From assembly GCA_021773015.1 (NCBI GenBank), contig JAJFKW010000001.1, forward strand, positions 1,719,305 to 1,783,304: a DNA stretch of 64,000 nucleotides. Direction: 5' to 3'. Each line of letters opens with the position of its first letter. The first letter of the stretch is position 1. The notes below the pieces were generated by a model. The model was not told the origin of the DNA and searched no databases. It saw only the letters and a program-made list of their open reading frames with translations. A program made the translations under genes and the position numbers. Below, in pieces: positions 46,613-56,100 of this stretch. Source of the stretch: Woeseia sp. (GTDB lineage Bacteria > Pseudomonadota > Gammaproteobacteria > Steroidobacterales > Woeseiaceae).

Positions 46613-46712
46613 GATCGTCTCCTTTGGGGGGTCGGGAAATCGTGGGCTTGACTTTACGGCAATATTGCAGCTATAACAGATTCAATTTTTCAGAAATGTG
46701 ACATGAACAGTT

Positions 46713-48167
46713 ATGTTGGCCGTCGACAAGCAGAGCAGCGAATTTTTGTATCGGCAAGTAATTGATCTAATTGCCGAAAATATTGAATCAGGCGCATTGA
46801 GACCGGGCGACCGGCTGCCGTCACTACGTAGAATGAGCGTCCGCATAGGCGTGAGTATCCCAACCGTCAGACAAGCGTACATCGAGTTGGAGCGCCAGCG
46901 CAGGGTCGAATCACGGCCACAATCGGGATTCTATGTACGCGGCATCGCGGGCAATCCATTGGTGCGACCATCGCCACCAGATGCTGATCGGCTCGCGCAG
47001 CCAGTATCCGTCTCGGGAATTAGTTTGATGGAACGGGTCTACGATGCGATACATCAACCGGACGTGGTTCCATTCGGCATTGCTAATCCCTGCATGGCCA
47101 GACCCGCCGCCAAATCCCTGAATCGAGCAATGAAACGCGTAATGTCACGCGCCGAGGAGCGAAGCATTACGTACGCACCAACCCATGGAGATCCAACTTT
47201 ACGACGTCAGATTGCCTACCGATATTTGGATACCGTGGGGAGCACCATTGAGCCGGCCAATATTTGCGTCACGAACGGCGGTCAGGAAGCCTTGCTCATA
47301 GCGCTACAGGCTGTTGCGAACAAAGGCGACATCATCGCTGTCGAATCACCTACCTATCACGGACTGCTTGAACTAATCGACAGCCTGGGGATGCTGGCAA
47401 TCGAGGTTGAGACCTGCCCGGAAGATGGCGTGATGTTGGACTCATTGCGAGAAACGCTGAAGGCACATCCAGTATCGGCATGTCTTTTCTCGACCACGCT
47501 AAATAACCCGCTCGGGGCAAGCATGTCCGAGAAAAACCGCAAAGAACTCGTTGAGATAATCGATCAGAACGGTATTCCATTGATTGAGGACGATGTCTAC
47601 GGAGAACTGCTATTTAGCGGACATCGGCCGAAACCTGCCGAATGCTATTCGAAGAGTGGGCGTATTCTGACCTGCGGATCGTTTTCGAAAACTGCGGCAC
47701 CTGGTTATCGAATCGGTTGGCTGGTTGCAGGTAAATACATGGAAAAGGTAAAGCGGCTGAAGCGATCCTACTCCTGCTCGTCAGGGCTGTTGCAGCAACT
47801 AACACTTTCTGAATTTCTTGCAAGCGGAGATTACGATCGGTACTTACACATGTTGCGCCCCGCATTGCAGTGCAATGCGGAAAGAATGCGTAGTTTGGTG
47901 GCGCAGCATTTCCCCAAGGAAACGCGCACATCAAACCCGGTGGGTGGATCCGTTCTTTGGCTGGAATTACCTGGCGATATCAGTGCCGAGAATTTATTCG
48001 ATGACGCAATTGAAGCTGGAATCAGTACTGCACCCGGTAGTATTTTCTCGCCATGCAATTGCTACCATAATTTCGTCAGGTTGAGCTTCGGACACCCTTG
48101 GTCATCGAAAATTGAGGAGAGTATTGCCTGGCTTGGAGCACGCGTGCAGCATCAGTTGAATGGGTGA
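46713..48167 (+). CDS. MocR/PdxR-type regulator (GntR DNA-binding plus aminotransferase domain)
   Basis: 484 residues. N-terminal winged helix of the GntR type (YRQVIDLIAENIESGALRPGDRLPSLR in parts QVIDLIAENI, LRPGDRLPSLR; ~residues 12-75), a linker, then an aminotransferase-like domain with the PLP lysine in CGSFSKTAAPGYRIGW. Such proteins sense PLP, GABA or amino compounds and control neighbouring genes. Divergent from EamA with a ~100-base gap before the small frame. Confidence 0.9.
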   Translation: MLAVDKQSSEFLYRQVIDLIAENIESGALRPGDRLPSLRRMSVRIGVSIPTVRQAYIELERQRRVESRPQSGFYVRGIAGNPLVRPSPPDADRLAQPVSVSGISLMERVYDAIHQPDVVPFGIANPCMARPAAKSLNRAMKRVMSRAEERSITYAPTHGDPTLRRQIAYRYLDTVGSTIEPANICVTNGGQEALLIALQAVANKGDIIAVESPTYHGLLELIDSLGMLAIEVETCPEDGVMLDSLRETLKAHPVSACLFSTTLNNPLGASMSEKNRKELVEIIDQNGIPLIEDDVYGELLFSGHRPKPAECYSKSGRILTCGSFSKTAAPGYRIGWLVAGKYMEKVKRLKRSYSCSSGLLQQLTLSEFLASGDYDRYLHMLRPALQCNAERMRSLVAQHFPKETRTSNPVGGSVLWLELPGDISAENLFDDAIEAGISTAPGSIFSPCNCYHNFVRLSFGHPWSSKIEESIAWLGARVQHQLNG

Positions 48168-48197
48168 CGGTTGCTAGGCAATGGCTAGGCAAAGTGA

Positions 48198-48240
48198 CTT
48201 GCCCCGCTCGACCCGGGGATGATGGATCGAACGAGGCAAG
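48198..48240 (-). terminator. Long imperfect hairpin between convergent genes
   Basis: A 14-bp stem (CTTGCC...TCGA against TCGA...GGCAAG) that, on the minus-strand RNA, pairs fully when G-U pairs are counted. Loop of 15 bases contains CCCGGGG. No T-run. Could terminate the gene at 48290 or protect transcript ends. Confidence 0.45.
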
Positions 48241-48289
48241 CCGGTACCGTCGCGCTGCATAGTGCGTTACGGAATACTGAGCTCTACTG

Positions 48290-48844
48290 TTACTGTTCTA
48301 TGTGAATCTGTTTCTTGATGACGCGTACTTGTCTGTCGCCACCCGCATGCACAGATGTATCGATAAATTCAACGTCTCCAGAATGACCAGTTGACGCCAG
48401 AAGCGACTTAATGCTTTCGCGGGTCACTGCATCGATTGGCACACGGCTAATAATCGTTACACCGTCACCAACTCCCGCGACTGCAAAGTCGACGTCATGA
48501 ATTACGTCGACGTCAACCTCACCAGCGAAATCACTACCCATCCACGCCATCGTATGAGCATCCTCGTACAGCGGGACATCAAATGACTTACCTTCCGTCT
48601 CAAGGGTTAATCCGTGCTCTTTGCGAGTGATCAGAATTGATCTTCCGGACTCGTCTACGACCGATTGTGACTCACCGACTTGCATTGCATGCAGGTCGAA
48701 TCCCAACGCATCGCTATCAAGATTGAAGTGGGTTTCGCCGCCGTCGCCAGCGATCTCGATACGCATTTTAGCGTGGTCACCAGCAAGCGCCGCTGCGGAA
48801 AAGGTCATAGCTACAGCAGCCATTGCAATACTCATTTGTCTCAT
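48290..48844 (-). CDS. Secreted protein of unknown function
   Basis: 184 residues from ATG at 48844 (a later ATG at 48835 is also possible). Signal peptide at ~1-22, ending ALAGDH. The mature part is acidic and beta-rich with no Cys. HFNLDSDALGFDLHAM and a C-terminal VRVIKKQIHIEQ are visible; I do not recognise a domain. It stands alone. Confidence 0.65.
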   Translation of the reverse strand: MRQMSIAMAAVAMTFSAAALAGDHAKMRIEIAGDGGETHFNLDSDALGFDLHAMQVGESQSVVDESGRSILITRKEHGLTLETEGKSFDVPLYEDAHTMAWMGSDFAGEVDVDVIHDVDFAVAGVGDGVTIISRVPIDAVTRESIKSLLASTGHSGDVEFIDTSVHAGGDRQVRVIKKQIHIEQ

Positions 48845-48969
48845 TTGTACGCCCCAATATGGATTAGTTATAACCCATTGATGCTTGGGGGGAACATAGC
48901 GTCGCAAAGAAAACTGAAAACTCAGCGCAACAGGCTGCTAAGTCAATCTAAACAAATTGTTGGCTCAGT

Positions 48970-50151
48970 CTAGACCACCTCAAACAACGATGCAGCTCCC
49001 TGGCCGCCCCCAATACACATCGTGCAAACAACGAATTTGGCGCCGCGCCGTTTACCCTCGATGAGTGCGTGGCCAACCATACGCGCACCGGACATGCCAT
49101 AAGGGTGACCGATAGAAATCGCACCGCCATTTACGTTCAATAGATCATTAGGTATTCCCAATCTCTCTCGGCAGTAAACTGCTTGCACGGCGAACGCCTC
49201 GTTCAGCTCCCATAGTCCGATATCGCCGACCGATAGCCCCGCTAGCTTCAGCAGCTTGGGAACCGCAAATACCGGACCGATACCCATTTCATCAGGCTCA
49301 CATCCCGCAACCGCCGTGGCTCTGTAAATTCCCATTGGTTGAATGCCGCGCTTCTCAGCAAGCTCCGCGGCCATTACGACCGTCGCTGACGCGCCATCCG
49401 AAAGTTGACTGGCATTTCCCGCTGTAATGACGCCGCTTTCGCGCACCGGCTTTAGACCGGCAAGACCCTCGGCATTCGTATCAGGCCGATTACCCTCGTC
49501 TTTCTCTAGTGTGACATCATGAAAAGTAATATCGCCGGTTTCCTTGTTCATTCGGCCCATGTTGCTCGGCAAAGGCACGATTTCGTCGTCTAACTTTCCA
49601 GCGTCCTGTGCAGCAGCAGTTCTTTGCTGGCTTTGTAAAGCATACGCATCTTGGACTTCACGACTAATCTCGTATCGTTGCGCAACAACTTCCGCTGTAT
49701 CGAGCATCGGCATATAGATATGTTTGTGCATTGCCAACAAGTTTGGATCCTTCACGCGAAACTTGTTGACGTGCTCATTCTGCACCAAGCTGATCGACTC
49801 AAGGCCGCCAGCAGCCATGATGTCGTGTTCACTCAGCATGATCGACTTCGCCGCCGTAGCGATAGCCATCATGCCAGACGAACATTGTCTATCGACGGTC
49901 ATGCCCGCCGTCGTAACTGGTAAACCTGCACTGAGCGCACACTGCCGGGCGACGTTAATACTTTGCGTGCCCTGCGGCATCGCGCAGCCCATAATGACGT
50001 CCTCGACTTCGCTAGGATCTACCCCCGCTCGTTCGACCGCATGGCGAATCGCGTGACCACCGATTGTCGGCGCCTCTGTATTATTAAAAGAGCCGCGATA
50101 AGCTCGACCAATCGGAGTTCTCGCCGTAGCGACGACTACTGCATCACGCAT
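48970..50151 (-). CDS. Acetyl-CoA acyltransferase (thiolase)
   Basis: 393 residues. Active-site Cys90 in [31 protein letters not shown] with the catalytic His, and the second Cys in [12 protein letters not shown]. Length and motifs fit a degradative thiolase (beta-ketothiolase) that cleaves 3-ketoacyl-CoA. GAGGAATTAAG precedes ATG. The SDR gene lies 54 bases upstream on the same strand, so the two probably act together in beta-oxidation. Confidence 0.93.
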   Translation of the reverse strand: MRDAVVVATARTPIGRAYRGSFNNTEAPTIGGHAIRHAVERAGVDPSEVEDVIMGCAMPQGTQSINVARQCALSAGLPVTTAGMTVDRQCSSGMMAIATAAKSIMLSEHDIMAAGGLESISLVQNEHVNKFRVKDPNLLAMHKHIYMPMLDTAEVVAQRYEISREVQDAYALQSQQRTAAAQDAGKLDDEIVPLPSNMGRMNKETGDITFHDVTLEKDEGNRPDTNAEGLAGLKPVRESGVITAGNASQLSDGASATVVMAAELAEKRGIQPMGIYRATAVAGCEPDEMGIGPVFAVPKLLKLAGLSVGDIGLWELNEAFAVQAVYCRERLGIPNDLLNVNGGAISIGHPYGMSGARMVGHALIEGKRRGAKFVVCTMCIGGGQGAASLFEVV

Positions 50152-50205
50152 CTTAATTCCTCAATAACGGTGGGCCAGCAATACTGCTGGCGATGTGTTG
50201 TTCAA

Positions 50206-51117
50206 TTACTGGCTTAAATCGACTCCAAGACTGGAAGCTGCTTGCATCGCAAACTTGGTTGTCTGTTCACCGCCAGACTGCAGCTCGCGCATGCCATTTT
50301 GGCTGTCGATCTTATTCCAGTGCTCGGCAATTTCCTCCGCAGAAAGATTATTCGGTTGCAAATTTACGCCTTCCGTTTCGAAGCCCTTAAAAATGGAAAA
50401 ACTGCCGCCGCCGGCTGCCAAGACTTTACGGCTTGGCGCATTCTTACTAGCCAGAAATACGATACCCGGGCTCACAGTTTCAGGTGACAACAAGCCGAAT
50501 ACCGCATCCGGAAATATACCTTTTGTCATCTCTGTACCGGCGGTTGGCGCCAAACAATTCACATGAATATTATGCTTGGCACCTTCGAGGTGTAGTGTAT
50601 TCATCATACCCACCATCGCCATCTTTGCGGCGCCATAGTTCGTTTGTCCAAAATTTCCATAGAGACCCGAACTAGACGTTGTGAAAATGATGCGACCATA
50701 AGATTGGTCGCGCATTTGTTCCCATACTGCTTTTGCACAGAACATAGACCCCAGGAGATGAACGTCAATGACTTGGCGCATTTCTTCGACGCTCATCTTT
50801 GCAAATGTCCGGTCACGAAGTATTCCGGCGTTGTTGACCAATATGTCGACCCTGCCCCATTTTTCCATCGCCTGCGCAACCATCGCTTCGACTTGCGCGA
50901 AGTCGGAGACATTTGCGCCATTCGATTCGGCTTTCCCCCCCTTGCGTAGGATTTCTTCAACGACCGCATCTGCATTGCCTGTTTGGCGATCGCCGTGGGC
51001 GAGATCATTGACCAAAACCTGTGCGCCGCGTTCCGCAAGTGCTAGCGCGTGGCAGCGCCCCAACCCGCGCCCTGATCCTGTCACTATTGCAACCTGTCCA
51101 TCGAGTCTCATCGTCAT
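50206..51117 (-). CDS. SDR-family dehydrogenase, HSD17B4/3-hydroxyacyl-CoA type
   Basis: 303 residues from ATG at 51117 (51111 is also possible). NAD-binding TGSGRGLG, NNAGILRD, catalytic Ser in TTSSSGLYG and Tyr/Lys in TNYGAAKMA. The sequence pattern is closest to the dehydrogenase domain of peroxisomal multifunctional enzyme type 2, which oxidises 3-hydroxyacyl-CoA. The C-terminal ~50 residues extend beyond the fold. Pairs with the thiolase. Confidence 0.88.
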   Translation of the reverse strand: MTMRLDGQVAIVTGSGRGLGRCHALALAERGAQVLVNDLAHGDRQTGNADAVVEEILRKGGKAESNGANVSDFAQVEAMVAQAMEKWGRVDILVNNAGILRDRTFAKMSVEEMRQVIDVHLLGSMFCAKAVWEQMRDQSYGRIIFTTSSSGLYGNFGQTNYGAAKMAMVGMMNTLHLEGAKHNIHVNCLAPTAGTEMTKGIFPDAVFGLLSPETVSPGIVFLASKNAPSRKVLAAGGGSFSIFKGFETEGVNLQPNNLSAEEIAEHWNKIDSQNGMRELQSGGEQTTKFAMQAASSLGVDLSQ

Positions 51118-51310
51118 TCCATTAATTTCCCTTGTAGCAAATGCTGCGCGGATATCCCGGCGGTAAAGTTCGAAGATTACGCTAACTTGACGGGCCTGCC
51201 TATCGCATAGACGACGGCACAGGTCCGCTACAGAAGCATAAAAATTCGGCACATGATCTTATTCTATTTTGCGCTTGTTAGAGCGACCGATTGCGGGTAA
51301 GTTTCCGCGT

Positions 51311-51703
51311 ATGCGGCAGACGCGAACGAAATTAATTGGAAGCCGACGGATCGCGTTGGCCGGCATAGTATTTGTTGCTCTTGGCGCACGCGCGATCATT
51401 CCACTTGGCTATATGCCTGGCGATCTCCTCGCCGGCGAATTCATGGTGCTGTGCCCAAGCAGCAATGCACCAGAGTTGTTCAAATCCGAACATCATGCGC
51501 ATGCTGACCACAAAAAAAGCGGGATTGATGCGGACACGACGTGCCCGATCGGTACCGTGCTTTTGGTTGCCGCCATTTCTGCCCCGCTGGCACCCTCCTT
51601 AGAATTGCCGAAGCCCGAATTGGCGCTGGTCGTCCGTGAATGGGGGCTGGTTGCCAAATCGGTCGCACCGCGTCACCGGTCGCGAGCACCTCCGCTGGCG
51701 TAA
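51311..51703 (+). CDS. DUF2946 family protein
   Basis: 130 residues from ATG at 51311. One helix (~11-28), then the family segment ARAIIPLGYMPGDLL and a Cys-Pro motif (VLCPSS), a His-rich stretch (SEHHAHADHKK) and a second hydrophobic segment. DUF2946 proteins often sit with copper genes or TonB-dependent receptors; the His cluster supports metal binding. Followed by a disrupted outer-membrane transporter gene. Confidence 0.75.
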   Translation: MRQTRTKLIGSRRIALAGIVFVALGARAIIPLGYMPGDLLAGEFMVLCPSSNAPELFKSEHHAHADHKKSGIDADTTCPIGTVLLVAAISAPLAPSLELPKPELALVVREWGLVAKSVAPRHRSRAPPLA

Positions 51704-51782
51704 ATCATACCGTCAACTCTCCAACTGCCGGCGACCACAGTGTGCTGTCGGCAATTCTTGATTTACTCCAGCGGAGTCAGTA

Positions 51783-52854
51783 GTAAAAACTAATTTACAT
51801 TGGGTAGCAGCCGTCGCTGTTACCTTTTCCTATCACTGTGCTGTTGCCGACAGCACAGTGCGCGCAGATAGTCACGCCCCAATTGGCGTAATGGCCGACC
51901 ATATTCACAACAAGGGCGAGTGGATGTTCTCCTATCGTTTTATGTCGATGGACATGGACGGCAGTCAAGTCGGCTCCAATGGAATCGATGCGGATACCAT
52001 CGCGACCACGCAACCCAACCGGTTTTTTGGTATGCCGGGGATGCCACCTACGCTTCGCGTAGTACCGCTCAACATGACCATGGATATGCATATGTTGGGT
52101 GTCATGTACGCCCCTTCCGATCGATTAACACTGATGATGATGGCCAACTATTGGCTAAAATCAATGAATCATATGACCTACATGGGCGGAATGGGTACCG
52201 AGGTACTAGGCAATTTTCGTACCGAGACCAGCGGTTGGGGTAACACGATGGCCAGTGCACTGATCAGCCTGCTAAACACGGAGGAGACAAAAAATCCACG
52301 CGATTGTCGGCTTGTCGCTACCAACCGGTAGCACAGACGAAACCGGTGATATCCTCACGCCAATGAACATGCGGCCAACAGTCCGCCTGCCCTATCCCAT
52401 GCAACTTGGCTCGGGTAGCTACGACCCAATTGTCGGCGTCGGCTATGCGGCGATTCGCGATCGTTTCGGCTGGGGCGGCAATTTGCGTAGTACTTTCCGA
52501 TTCGACGACAATGACGATAACTACCAACTTGGCGACCAGCACCATCTCACGGCCTGGCTGAGCTATCTGATATCTGATCCGGTCAGCACATCACTGCGCC
52601 TTGAATACCGACGACGAGATAACATTTCGGGGCAAGATCCATTGATCGTCGCCCCGGTACAAACCGCCGACCCACAACGCCAGCGCATTGACCGCCTTGA
52701 TGCAAGTATTGGGCTTAATATAGCCGGGCAAGGATTACTTTACGGTTGGCGACTGGGACTGGAATACTCAATTCCAGTGCAACAAGATCTTGACGGGCCA
52801 CAACTAGAAACGGATTCGCAGCTGACAATTGGTTTGCAAAAAAGTTTCGAATAA
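51783..52854 (+). pseudogene. Outer-membrane transporter-type gene with a frameshift and lost start codon
   Basis: Two frames together encode one protein of ~356 residues. The first part ends in MASALISLLN then runs out of frame at CRLVATNR; the second frame resumes as IHAIVGLSLPTGSTDE just after six A's at 52290-52295. Removing one A rejoins them. The second part has YDPIVGVGYAAIRDR and a C-terminal Phe-Glu, typical of beta-barrel outer-membrane proteins (phenol-degradation-meta/MetA-like). Upstream, a GGAG (51773-51776) points to GTA at 51783 where a start codon is expected; no ATG, GTG or TTG gives the whole signal peptide. Both lesions favour a decaying gene. Confidence 0.7.
51834..51860 (+). 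repeat. Perfect 11-bp hairpin inside a signal-peptide coding region
   Basis: CACTGTGCTGT and ACAGCACAGTG pair perfectly around TGCCG. A related inverted copy (TGTGCTGTCGGC, 51741-51752) lies 94 bases upstream. Function unknown; it may hinder translation. Confidence 0.6.
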
Positions 52855-52875
52855 ACGCCTGAAGAATTTGTTTGC

Positions 52876-52906
52876 AAGAACCCAGTTGCGTTGCAACTGG
52901 GTTCTT
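52876..52906. terminator. Perfect 14-bp hairpin, probable bidirectional terminator
   Basis: AAGAACCCAGTTGC and GCAACTGGGTTCTT pair perfectly around GTT. It has A's on one side and T's on the other within the stem, so it may work on both strands. It lies 22 bases after the broken transporter gene. Confidence 0.75.
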
Positions 52907-53027
52907 AGCATGTCCTGTGAATTCAATTGCGCAAGGGAAATTCGAACGTTCAGCCTAGCTTCATAATCGCTGTTGCACTCTATGGTTGCGGAAGACTTTA
53001 TCCCCGGCCATTAGAAAGGACAGTGTT

Positions 53028-53408
53028 ATGAAATCAAGAACTGCGATTATCGTCGCCACCGCACTACTCATGCTATCAACAGCGGTGCCCGCGGCCTCGA
53101 ATGACAATGACGCTAAATATAACGACTCTATTTGGTTACCGATGAATGCTCGACTACACAATTGGCGAGCTGTTAGTCAGGACGAGATCCTAATTTGGTC
53201 GTCGCCAGCTCGACCTTACTTAGTCAGAATTTGGCGACCGCACAGAAATATTCGTACAGCAAATGCGATTGGCGTTACGACAACGGCTGGTCGATTGACG
53301 ACTTTCGATTCGATCTTCGTATACGGACAGTACTTGCCTATCTTGTCGATTGAGCGAATTGACCGCGAAGTCGCAAAAAATATGCGCTACAAAAAGTCGA
53401 AGAGTTAG
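53028..53408 (+). CDS. DUF6491-type secreted protein
   Basis: 126 residues from ATG at 53028 with AAAGGA upstream. Signal peptide ends near AVPAASND. A short conserved-looking core: LHNWRAVSQDEILIWSSPARPYLVRI, read in parts NWRAVSQDEILIW and ARPYLV. Similar small secreted proteins of unknown function are common in gammaproteobacteria. Converges with the BCCT-like gene, 39 bases apart. Confidence 0.7.
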   Translation: MKSRTAIIVATALLMLSTAVPAASNDNDAKYNDSIWLPMNARLHNWRAVSQDEILIWSSPARPYLVRIWRPHRNIRTANAIGVTTTAGRLTTFDSIFVYGQYLPILSIERIDREVAKNMRYKKSKS

Positions 53409-53447
53409 ATGTAACAAGCGATGTCACCGCCTTAAGTTGCTCGCGGC

Positions 53448-54584
53448 TTACTCGGCGGCGAGCAGTTTTCGGCGTTGAATCGCTAATACGTAAACCGCGG
53501 CATATATGCCCACCACAACCAGGCCAATCCACTCGATATTCAGTGGCGTATATTGGTACAGCAGCACTAACCCAATGAGCGCTAGCCAATTGCCAAACAC
53601 GTATGCAGACCTACCAAAACGCTTGACCGTCAAGCCGAGGTTCTCTGTGTAGAGACGTATCAGAGAATCCAGCGAGTTAACCACAAAAATAACGCCGACA
53701 ACGATCATCGCAATCTGCCACATCGAAGACACTTCGATTCCGCCGGAATAGTAGAAATACAGGACTGAAAACCAGATTGCGATTGGTATCGATGGTACGA
53801 ATAATAGCGCCAGCAGCAACTGCCATGCTTTCAGTCCACCAACAAAGCGAGATACGAACTGTCCAATCATGATGCTCCAAGCAAACCACCAGAATAAATA
53901 GAATTGGTGATACTCACTGATCGGTAGGACGAATCGATGAATTTCGCTGAAGTAGCCGCCTATTCCAGCAGCCGACTCGACGAAGCCATCAATGCCCATG
54001 CCGGATGCGAGCCAGACGCCGGCGATTAGAGCAAAGAATAACCATGTCGAAGAAACACTAAGAATCTTCACATATTTGATATCAGTACTGGATGCGGCCG
54101 CTAACAACACGACGACAATCACCAGCGTGTAGCGATAAAACTCCGTGATCCCGTCGACATAGCTGGGTAAAAACGACAAAAACAGAAACGCAGTAAACGC
54201 GCAGGTACCTACGATTACAACATTGTTTGCCAACTTGATTGCAGGGATTTCAAACAATTTGAGTTTTGGTTCGACAATACAAAAGTAGAATGTCGTCAGA
54301 AAATAAAAGCCCCATACTAAGAAGCCCCAAAAACCGAACTCAATTGCCAGCGGATTCGAAAACTCGTAAATCGCCTCTGTCGAAAATAGTTCGAAGTCGA
54401 CCAAGGGAAACATAATTAGCCCAACATCGAGTCCTGACGTAAACAATATTGCGATAAATGTAAACAGCGGCACCGGCATCGTGCCAATGCAAAATGTATT
54501 TCTCCAGCGCGTAGCTAACACCAGTGACGTTAGTGTTGTAACAACAATTGCGCAAGATAGAATAAGCGTCATCGTAACTCTCAC
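53448..54584 (-). CDS. Short BCCT-like (betaine/choline/carnitine) transporter
   Basis: 378 residues with about ten membrane helices. The family signature region is visible: HQFYLFWWFAWSIMIGQFVSRF, in parts QFYLFWWFAWS and IGQFVSRFVGG, matching the Trp-rich helix 8 segment that binds quaternary amines. It is ~120-250 residues shorter than typical BCCT proteins, lacking N-terminal helices and the C-terminal osmosensor. It may be a divergent or shortened transporter. Last gene of the reverse cluster 62119-53448; 16 bases after the hydrolase gene. Uptake of a quaternary amine would fit the divergent TmpAB-like pair. Confidence 0.6.
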   Translation of the reverse strand: MRVTMTLILSCAIVVTTLTSLVLATRWRNTFCIGTMPVPLFTFIAILFTSGLDVGLIMFPLVDFELFSTEAIYEFSNPLAIEFGFWGFLVWGFYFLTTFYFCIVEPKLKLFEIPAIKLANNVVIVGTCAFTAFLFLSFLPSYVDGITEFYRYTLVIVVVLLAAASSTDIKYVKILSVSSTWLFFALIAGVWLASGMGIDGFVESAAGIGGYFSEIHRFVLPISEYHQFYLFWWFAWSIMIGQFVSRFVGGLKAWQLLLALLFVPSIPIAIWFSVLYFYYSGGIEVSSMWQIAMIVVGVIFVVNSLDSLIRLYTENLGLTVKRFGRSAYVFGNWLALIGLVLLYQYTPLNIEWIGLVVVGIYAAVYVLAIQRRKLLAAE

Positions 54585-54600
54585 AATTAGTGTTGACCGG

Positions 54601-56097
54601 CTACAAATTTCTCGCTTCGAAAATCAGTCCGTCTGCTGAGTAATGCTGATCGAGCAGGCGGCGTTTCGCGCCCGCATCTTGGCGAATCGTCAAATCGAAA
54701 AATGCGAGCGCCTTCACTTTCTGAATTTCGTGCGCACGCTGTGGCGCAATCAGTGTGAACTGCGTGTTTGGATCGAAATATCGGCTTGCGGAATTTGGCT
54801 TTAATTCAGGCCACCAATAAGGACCGGACACGCCAAACGAGCCATGATTCGAATCTGCGAGCAGACCCCAAGCAACCGGCAACTCGGTACTCTCGTACAT
54901 CTTTCTTAACAGCGGATGAGGGTTGCTTGCCGATGGCATCGACGTGCCAGCGGCAGCGGACATTTGAGCACCAAAACCGATAATGAGTCCGTCCTCCGCT
55001 CCACTGAGCAATAGTGTCGGCTTGTTTATCGACGTTAGTGGGAACTCGCCGGAAGCGCTAAGTAAAACCGACTCACGATCATCGACCAATACATCCTGCG
55101 GCAGCGCCGCACGAGGATCGGGCCACGCAGGCGGGACCACCGCTATGCCTGCAGAGAATCGCGGCTCCATGCTAAGCCCCAAGAGTGTGGTTGCGCCGCC
55201 GAAGGAGCGTCCCATTAGACCTACTCTGTCCAAATCCAGTCGCTTCGCGAACTTGCCAGCGGCCTGCATTCGATCGAGCTCCGCTAGCGTCGCCCGCAAA
55301 TCGTTTAATCGTTGCAGCAGAGAGGCGTCGAGCAGCCGCAATGCGCCGAGAGTATCTTCACCTGTCGATAACGGCGTGTAGCTTTGACCGTATTTTTCAA
55401 CATCCCCATAAGCGCCGTGCTCGCTTAGTAGCGGCAATACACCGCTCATCGCCTCCCTGAACTCCACATCACCATCGTCTGCCAACGCCGGGTCGGACCC
55501 GGACATCGAATAAGGTGAATTTCCCGCGTGTTCCGGTGCAATGACCAGATAGCCGTGCGCAGCGAGATACTCGCACGCACTCTCCATATTATAGCGGCTT
55601 CCCGCGTCGCCATGGCTCATTACGACAACGGGTAACGCATCGAGTTTGCTCGACAACGGCGCATCGACATAACTGTCGCGTTCGCGGCCAAACAACTCTC
55701 TAATGGCCGCATCAATTTGTTCTGCTGTAACGCCGTCTCGTACCGATTCCGGCGTGAGATGAAAAAACGTCGTCTTCGTCATCATTAATTCGTGCATCGC
55801 TGCATTGCGAAAGACGTAGTCTCCGTAAATAGCGCGTGTCAATGACCGAGGGCTAGCATCGACGGCTTCGTGGTCGACCGGATACCAAATCTCCGTGATT
55901 AGCGTTCTTACACCGAAATCCACACCGGCAACCGCATCGTACGGGCGTGACGAGTCGTGAATAAAACGCGCCGTTGAGCCCACAGCATAGGGAAGCCTGT
56001 TAGCGGTCGGGCCACCGGAGCCAACATCATCTTTAGCACCGCACGCTGCGAGTAGTGCGAACGTAAGTAGAATGCTTAACCACTGATTTGTTCTCAC
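54601..56097 (-). CDS. Lipoprotein alpha/beta hydrolase, platelet-activating-factor acetylhydrolase-like
   Basis: 498 residues. Lipobox ends in LLAACG, so it is lipid-anchored outside the cytoplasm. Nucleophile Ser in GLMGRSFGGATT (about residue 298), Asp in LLLSGAEDGLI and His in DSNHGSFG. The layout and MSHGDAGSRYNM early motif resemble PAF acetylhydrolases and dienelactone-hydrolase-type esterases. It likely removes an acyl group from an extracellular lipid-like substrate. Four bases after the PHP hydrolase gene stop. Confidence 0.8.
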   Translation of the reverse strand: MRTNQWLSILLTFALLAACGAKDDVGSGGPTANRLPYAVGSTARFIHDSSRPYDAVAGVDFGVRTLITEIWYPVDHEAVDASPRSLTRAIYGDYVFRNAAMHELMMTKTTFFHLTPESVRDGVTAEQIDAAIRELFGRERDSYVDAPLSSKLDALPVVVMSHGDAGSRYNMESACEYLAAHGYLVIAPEHAGNSPYSMSGSDPALADDGDVEFREAMSGVLPLLSEHGAYGDVEKYGQSYTPLSTGEDTLGALRLLDASLLQRLNDLRATLAELDRMQAAGKFAKRLDLDRVGLMGRSFGGATTLLGLSMEPRFSAGIAVVPPAWPDPRAALPQDVLVDDRESVLLSASGEFPLTSINKPTLLLSGAEDGLIIGFGAQMSAAAGTSMPSASNPHPLLRKMYESTELPVAWGLLADSNHGSFGVSGPYWWPELKPNSASRYFDPNTQFTLIAPQRAHEIQKVKALAFFDLTIRQDAGAKRRLLDQHYSADGLIFEARNL

Positions 56098-56100
56098 AAT

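Noticed and set aside
52285-52320. Programmed ribosomal frameshifting at the A6 run
   Set aside because: No downstream stimulatory structure was seen and the start codon also seems lost, so gene decay or an assembly error is simpler.
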